Assembly (NCBI GenBank): GCA_021815525.1
Contig: JAKAGN010000068.1
Location: 1 to 9,632, forward strand
Reading direction: 5' to 3'
DNA length: 9,632 nt
Origin: Deltaproteobacteria bacterium
Lineage (GTDB): Bacteria > Desulfobacterota > Desulfobacteria > Desulfobacterales > Desulfatibacillaceae
Made by a program: the position numbers and the translations under genes. Shown here piece by piece: positions 6,185-9,632 of the stretch; position 1 is the stretch's first letter; every line of letters starts with the position of its first letter. Below the pieces are notes generated by a model. That model was not told the DNA's origin. It worked only from the letters and a program-made list of their open reading frames with translations, and did no database searches.

Positions 6185-6843
6185 CAGGCTATGAAGACGA
6201 TGCCTGCCAACAGCGGCCCGGTCTCGTCGTTCCAGTGGGGCCATTTGAGGGCGTCCGCCATGCCCTCGGGATTTAGCCCCGCGGCGATCATGGAGGGCCT
6301 GGCCTTGTAGGGGTTAACGCACACGCGCCCCCGGACGGCCGCCATGCAGCGCTTTTGCTTGGCGCAGTAGATGGCCCGGCAGTTGCCGGCCCCGAAGCCC
6401 AGGGTAAGGTGATGGCCCATGTAAAAGGCCGCGGCCTCCACCTTCGCCGCTATCTCGCTCACCTTCTCGTAGAACGGCAGGTGCGCGCGGTCCATGATGG
6501 GCCCGTGGCCGTAATCGGGCATGTCCTTGGGCGTCTTCACCCTGAAGAAGACGGCCCGCGAAAAGGCGCGCAGGGCGTCCTTCAAGGAATCGTTGGGATA
6601 GTTGAGCGGCCAGTGGGCGCTCACGAAGAGGTTCACCGCGTCCGCTCCGCCATCGGCCGCCTCGTCGAAGAGGATGCCCTCCCGCGTAAGCTCTCCCGCG
6701 TCGTCAGCGCCCAGGGAAAGGGCCAAGTTCACCAGCTCCGCCATGTCCGCCGAAAGCTGGTTTTGGTCTATCCCGGCCGCTATGCGCCGCACGCCCTTGC
6801 GTCCGCGTTCGGGCGTCAACGCCCTTGCCTCATGCGCTCGCAT
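6184..6843 (-). CDS. DUF2284-like protein lacking the first Cys cluster
   Basis: The product (219 residues) resembles the DUF2284 protein encoded at 4447-5439. Shared landmarks are AVFFRVK, the YMGHHLTLGFGAGNCRAIYC segment (compare YMLTF and FAAGNCRDALC) and ARPSMIAAGLNPEGM (compare APSMESCGMDAF). It keeps the second Cys cluster (C155-x4-C160-x5-C166-x8-C175), and these are its only Cys. The N-terminal cluster of the partner is replaced: SHCPPNGYSLEE aligns with AHWPLNYPNDSLKD. One metal site is thus probably lost while the other is kept. ATG 6843 overlaps the kinase gene by 14 nt, suggesting translational coupling; the start is somewhat uncertain because the first ~20 residues look unconserved and other start codons (TTG, GTG) lie just downstream. 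The stop codon touches repeat copy B. Function unknown. Confidence 0.82.
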   Translation of the reverse strand: MRAHEARALTPERGRKGVRRIAAGIDQNQLSADMAELVNLALSLGADDAGELTREGILFDEAADGGADAVNLFVSAHWPLNYPNDSLKDALRAFSRAVFFRVKTPKDMPDYGHGPIMDRAHLPFYEKVSEIAAKVEAAAFYMGHHLTLGFGAGNCRAIYCAKQKRCMAAVRGRVCVNPYKARPSMIAAGLNPEGMADALKWPHWNDETGPLLAGIVFIA

Positions 6844-8140
6844 TCTTCTTGTTCTCCATGAGGGCCTGGACCGGCTCCATGCCGTAGGGGTTGCCCTCCT
6901 CGATCACCTTCAAGACCGCGCCGCCGCCCGTGAAGAAGTAGTACTGGGCGTCGTCCATGGCGGAAAGGTAGAGGCCCGGGCTTAGGCTCTTGAACTCCTG
7001 GAGCGTGTCGCCGCCGCCGTAGAGCTTCATGGCGTCGCGGTTCTTGTCGATGGTGGAATCGAGCTTGGCGGAGCCCTCGGTGAAGTGCGGCGTGAAGCCC
7101 ATGACGGCGTTGACGAAGATGGTCCTGGCTCCCAGCATGGTTTCGGCCACATCCTTCGACTCGAACGACTCGGCCGCCACGTCCAGGAAGTAGCCGTATT
7201 GCCTGCCCGGGACGAAATCAGCAACCCTCACCTTGCGGTACTTGCCTTCCTCGCGGCCCAGGATGTCGGACTCCACCACCACGGGAAGCTCCACGATCTT
7301 CCTGGCCTGCGCGTCCTGGGCCACCAGCTCCTTGGCGGCCTCGATATCGCTTTCGCCCACGCCGGCCACCTTGATGCCGTACTTGGCGCAAAGGAAGGTG
7401 TTGTACATGACGCCGCCCAGGATGAGCCGGTCCACCTTCTTGTATATCTCCTTCAGGGGGCCGATCTTGGTGTCGTACTTCGCGCCCGCCACCACCGCCA
7501 CGAAAGGCCTCGCAGGATCCAGGACCTGCCTCAGGTTAGTCAGCTCCTTCTGGAGCAAAAACCCGGCGTAGCTTTTAAGGTAACGGGTGACGTCAAAGGT
7601 GGATGCGTGCGGCTGCCAGGAGCCGAAGGCGTCGTTCACGAAGACGTCCGCCAGGCCCGCGAGCTGGCGCGCAAAGGCGTCCCGCCTAGGGCCCTTGGTC
7701 TCCTCGCCCGTGAACCACCGGGTGTTGGGAAGATAAATGCCGCCCACCTTGCGGGCCAGGAGGTCCCTTATGTGCCAGTTTATGGAGGTGTCTATCTGCT
7801 CGATGCCGTTTTTCTCGTCCACCGGAAAGGTGGGCACCACGAACTTGGCGTGGAGCTTGCGTTCAAGGTACTCCACCACGGGCCTGACCGAGGAGTCCTC
7901 CTTCACGGTGATGGTTCCGGTCTTCTTGTCGTAGGGCCGGCCCACGTGGGTCATGAGGATCAGCCGCCCGCCCTGCTCCACGATGTAGTAGAGGGTCCCG
8001 ATGGTGGATTCTATGCGGTAGGGGTCCTCCACCAGGCCCTTCTTGACGACGTTGTGATCCACCCGCACCAGGACGATCTTGTCCTTCAGCTCGGCGTCCT
8101 GGAGAAGCGGCAGATCGGGATGAAGCGTCGCTTGGTCCAT
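6830..8140 (-). CDS. Divergent phosphoglycerate kinase family protein
   Basis: The product has 436 residues from ATG 8140, preceded by AAAGGAG at 7 nt; an in-frame ATG at 8191 lacks a ribosome site. Canonical phosphoglycerate kinase transfers phosphate between 1,3-bisphosphoglycerate and ADP in glycolysis and gluconeogenesis. Family motifs occur in order: VRVDHN (26-30), YRIEST (41-46), THVGRP (64-69), NTRWFTGEE (139-147), ADVFVNDAFG (164-173), GAKYDTKIG (219-227), GGGDT (375-379) and TGGGA (404-408). Arg26, Asp28, Asn30, Arg42, His65, Arg68, Arg141 and Lys221/Lys225 match known substrate or nucleotide residues. However, the usual AHRAHAS motif reads SWQPHAS, losing an arginine of the 3-phosphoglycerate site, and WNGPMG reads VNAVMG. 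No other glycolytic gene is nearby. It may be a specialised paralogue or a lineage-specific true kinase. Confidence 0.88.
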   Translation of the reverse strand: MDQATLHPDLPLLQDAELKDKIVLVRVDHNVVKKGLVEDPYRIESTIGTLYYIVEQGGRLILMTHVGRPYDKKTGTITVKEDSSVRPVVEYLERKLHAKFVVPTFPVDEKNGIEQIDTSINWHIRDLLARKVGGIYLPNTRWFTGEETKGPRRDAFARQLAGLADVFVNDAFGSWQPHASTFDVTRYLKSYAGFLLQKELTNLRQVLDPARPFVAVVAGAKYDTKIGPLKEIYKKVDRLILGGVMYNTFLCAKYGIKVAGVGESDIEAAKELVAQDAQARKIVELPVVVESDILGREEGKYRKVRVADFVPGRQYGYFLDVAAESFESKDVAETMLGARTIFVNAVMGFTPHFTEGSAKLDSTIDKNRDAMKLYGGGDTLQEFKSLSPGLYLSAMDDAQYYFFTGGGAVLKVIEEGNPYGMEPVQALMENKKNASA

Positions 8141-8147
8141 GAATTTT

Positions 8148-8154
8148 CTCCTTT
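8148..8154 (-). promoter_or_regulatory. Shine-Dalgarno of kinase gene
   Basis: AAAGGAG on the minus strand lies 7 nt before ATG 8140 and supports that start over ATG 8191. Confidence 0.75.
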
Positions 8155-8219
8155 GAATGGCGAAAGGGGAAGCGCCGGGCCGGATGTCCATCGCCCGGGG
8201 GCGGATTCACTCTTTTAAT

Positions 8220-9632
8220 TCAAACGCGAGGCCCTTGCAATAGCTTAAAGCCCTTGAGAAAACCCGGAGCGCCGAAGCCCGGCGCCACCTGCGAGAGGAA
8301 AACCGAAAGCGGCCCGGCCAGGCTCACGTGGCGGAAGGCGCCCGAAAGGAAGATGCGCGAAAGCGCCGTGGCGTGGAAGCTTAAGTAGGCTTTCCTGACC
8401 AGCCGCCGGAAAACCGCGTCCGGCACGCCCGAGATGTTTCCGGTGCGGTCGAGGTAGGTGGAGTGCTTTGGCGTTAGGCCCGCGGATTCCCCGCCCGCCA
8501 TGTCCCAAAGCCTCGTCCCCTTGAAGGGCCGCACCGTGGAGAAGGTGGCGAAGTTCAATTTCGAGCGCCGGGCGAAGGCGATGGTCTCCTCCATCTCGGC
8601 CACGGTCTCGCCGGGAAAGCCCATCATGAAAAAGCCTATGGTCATGATGCCCATCTTGCGGCAAAGCGCGATGTTTCGCAAAACTTTCGCAAGATCCAGG
8701 TTCTTGCGTATCTCGCGCTGGAGCCTCTTGGAGCCCGTCTCCACCGCGACCCCCATCATGTAGGTCCCGGCGGCCTTCATTTTTTCTAGAAGACGCGGCG
8801 TCAGAATATCCGTGCGCACGCCGTTCGGAAACGAGAGCCTCACCCTTAGGCCTCGCGCCGTGATCTTATCGCACACGGCCTCGGCGCGGGCGGTGTCGAG
8901 GTTGAATATGTCGTCAACTATCTCGATCTCCTCGATTCCGTGACGCGAAACCAGGATTTCGATCTCTTCAGCCACGCTTTCGGGGCTCCGCGCGCGGAAC
9001 TTCTTCCCGAACACGTTGTGGCAGTAAATGCAGTGCCAGGGGCAGGAGCGGGACGTGAAAAGCGGCATGTAGCGCCTGTGCGGAAGGTGGCAGAAGCGCC
9101 GCGCGCCCGCGTGGGCCGAAATATCCACGAGATCCCAGGCCGGGTGCGGAAGCGCGTCCAGGTCGTCCACCAAAAGGGCCGGGCCGGTTTTCACCACCCG
9201 CCCCTCAAACCGGTAGGCGATGCCTGGGATTTCCGCCAGCGCCTCCGTTTCATTCGCAAGGAGCGCCGAAACCACCGGAACAATGGAGCGCTCACCCTCC
9301 CCCACCGCCGCCAGATCGATGTTAAGGTCCGCCAGGACCTCCTCCGGGTAGGCCGTGGCATAGGGCCCCCCCGCCATCACCGGCAGCCCCGGCCCTCCGA
9401 TCGTCTTTGCGAGCGCCGAGGCCATGTGGACGCCATTGGCCTCGTTGTAGAAGCCGCTTATCCCCACTATGTCCGGCGAAAAGCCGCGTATGGCCTTTTC
9501 CGCGCAGCCTTCGACGTCCCGCGAAAGGCGCAGGTCAACGATCCGGCACTCGTGACCGGCTTTCCTCAGGATCGCGGCCAGGTACATGAGCCCCAGGGGC
9601 GGCCCCTGCATGAGGTCCCGCCCGCCGCGGGC
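8220..9632 (-). CDS. B12-binding-type radical SAM protein, N-terminus cut by window edge
   Basis: The frame is open to the right edge, giving about 470 visible residues. An ATG at 9611 exists, but the residues before it (ARGGRDL) read like the continuing N-terminal strand-and-loop that precedes PPLGLMYLAA in this class, so the true start is probably beyond the window. The first ~120 visible residues form a cobalamin-binding-like Rossmann domain (PPLGLMYLAAILRKAGH, PDIVGISGF, PVMAGGPYATAYPEEVL, VGEGE) without the DxHxxG cobalt-ligand motif. The radical SAM core follows, with Cys at about 197, 201 and 204 in CPWHCIYC binding a 4Fe-4S cluster that cleaves S-adenosylmethionine. Later segments include FMMGFPGET and TFSTVRPFKGT. 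Substrate is unknown: members methylate or rearrange lipids, cofactors or natural products. It leads the leftward gene set, 79 bp ahead of the kinase gene. Confidence 0.93.
   Translation of the reverse strand, partial: ARGGRDLMQGPPLGLMYLAAILRKAGHECRIVDLRLSRDVEGCAEKAIRGFSPDIVGISGFYNEANGVHMASALAKTIGGPGLPVMAGGPYATAYPEEVLADLNIDLAAVGEGERSIVPVVSALLANETEALAEIPGIAYRFEGRVVKTGPALLVDDLDALPHPAWDLVDISAHAGARRFCHLPHRRYMPLFTSRSCPWHCIYCHNVFGKKFRARSPESVAEEIEILVSRHGIEEIEIVDDIFNLDTARAEAVCDKITARGLRVRLSFPNGVRTDILTPRLLEKMKAAGTYMMGVAVETGSKRLQREIRKNLDLAKVLRNIALCRKMGIMTIGFFMMGFPGETVAEMEETIAFARRSKLNFATFSTVRPFKGTRLWDMAGGESAGLTPKHSTYLDRTGNISGVPDAVFRRLVRKAYLSFHATALSRIFLSGAFRHVSLAGPLSVFLSQVAPGFGAPGFLKGFKLLQGPRV

Noticed and set aside
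6023..6244. N-terminal extension of the hemerythrin gene to ATG 6244
   Set aside because: It would encode the palindromic repeat and part of the adjacent gene; ATG 6022 has an ideal Shine-Dalgarno sequence and the conserved domain begins there.
7085..8218. 377-residue open frame on the + strand antisense to the kinase gene
   Set aside because: It has the same antisense shadow pattern, with no recognisable motif or ribosome site.
8141..8219. Terminator or small gene between the radical SAM and kinase genes
   Set aside because: There are GC-rich runs but no clear stem followed by T residues, and only 79 bp, with no small frame that has a ribosome site.

Overview
The window looks like chromosomal DNA from a GC-rich, probably anaerobic bacterium. 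The fused ADP-forming acyl-CoA synthetase, the two DUF2284-type Cys-rich proteins, the hemerythrin-like protein and the radical SAM protein with a cobalamin-type N-terminal domain fit a Desulfobacterales-like (former Deltaproteobacteria) sulfate reducer or syntroph. That assignment is inference from gene content, because no rRNA or other phylogenetic marker is present.

Left part (1-2091): an ankyrin-repeat protein enters from the left edge on the + strand, in visibly more AT-rich DNA than the rest. It converges, with 20 bp between stop codons, on a minus-strand gene for an exported protein made of two tandem Cys-rich copies of one domain. A 164-bp divergent intergenic region with a plausible sigma-70 promoter and two short inverted repeats follows, then a + strand gene of unknown function (143 aa).

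Right part (2117-9632): six genes all read leftward. In order of transcription they are: a radical SAM protein cut by the right edge; a divergent phosphoglycerate-kinase-family protein; a DUF2284-like protein whose start overlaps the kinase gene; a hemerythrin/HHE protein; a full Cys-rich DUF2284 protein; and a fused ADP-forming acyl-CoA synthetase. They may form one or more operons. Strong Shine-Dalgarno sequences fix the starts of the synthetase, hemerythrin and kinase genes, and in two of these cases the longest open frame gives a wrong, extended N-terminus.

The most notable non-coding structure is a pair of ~125-bp palindromic repeats in opposite orientation (4258-4382 and 6062-6184). They fill the gaps on both sides of the hemerythrin/DUF2284 pair. 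The copies share a 27-bp identical core, and their ends differ in sequence while staying complementary within each copy, which points to selection for a folded structure. One copy abuts the Shine-Dalgarno sequence of the synthetase gene; the other begins at the stop codon of the DUF2284-like gene.

No tRNA, rRNA, CRISPR array, transposase or phage gene was seen. No gene-free stretch exceeds 300 bases.
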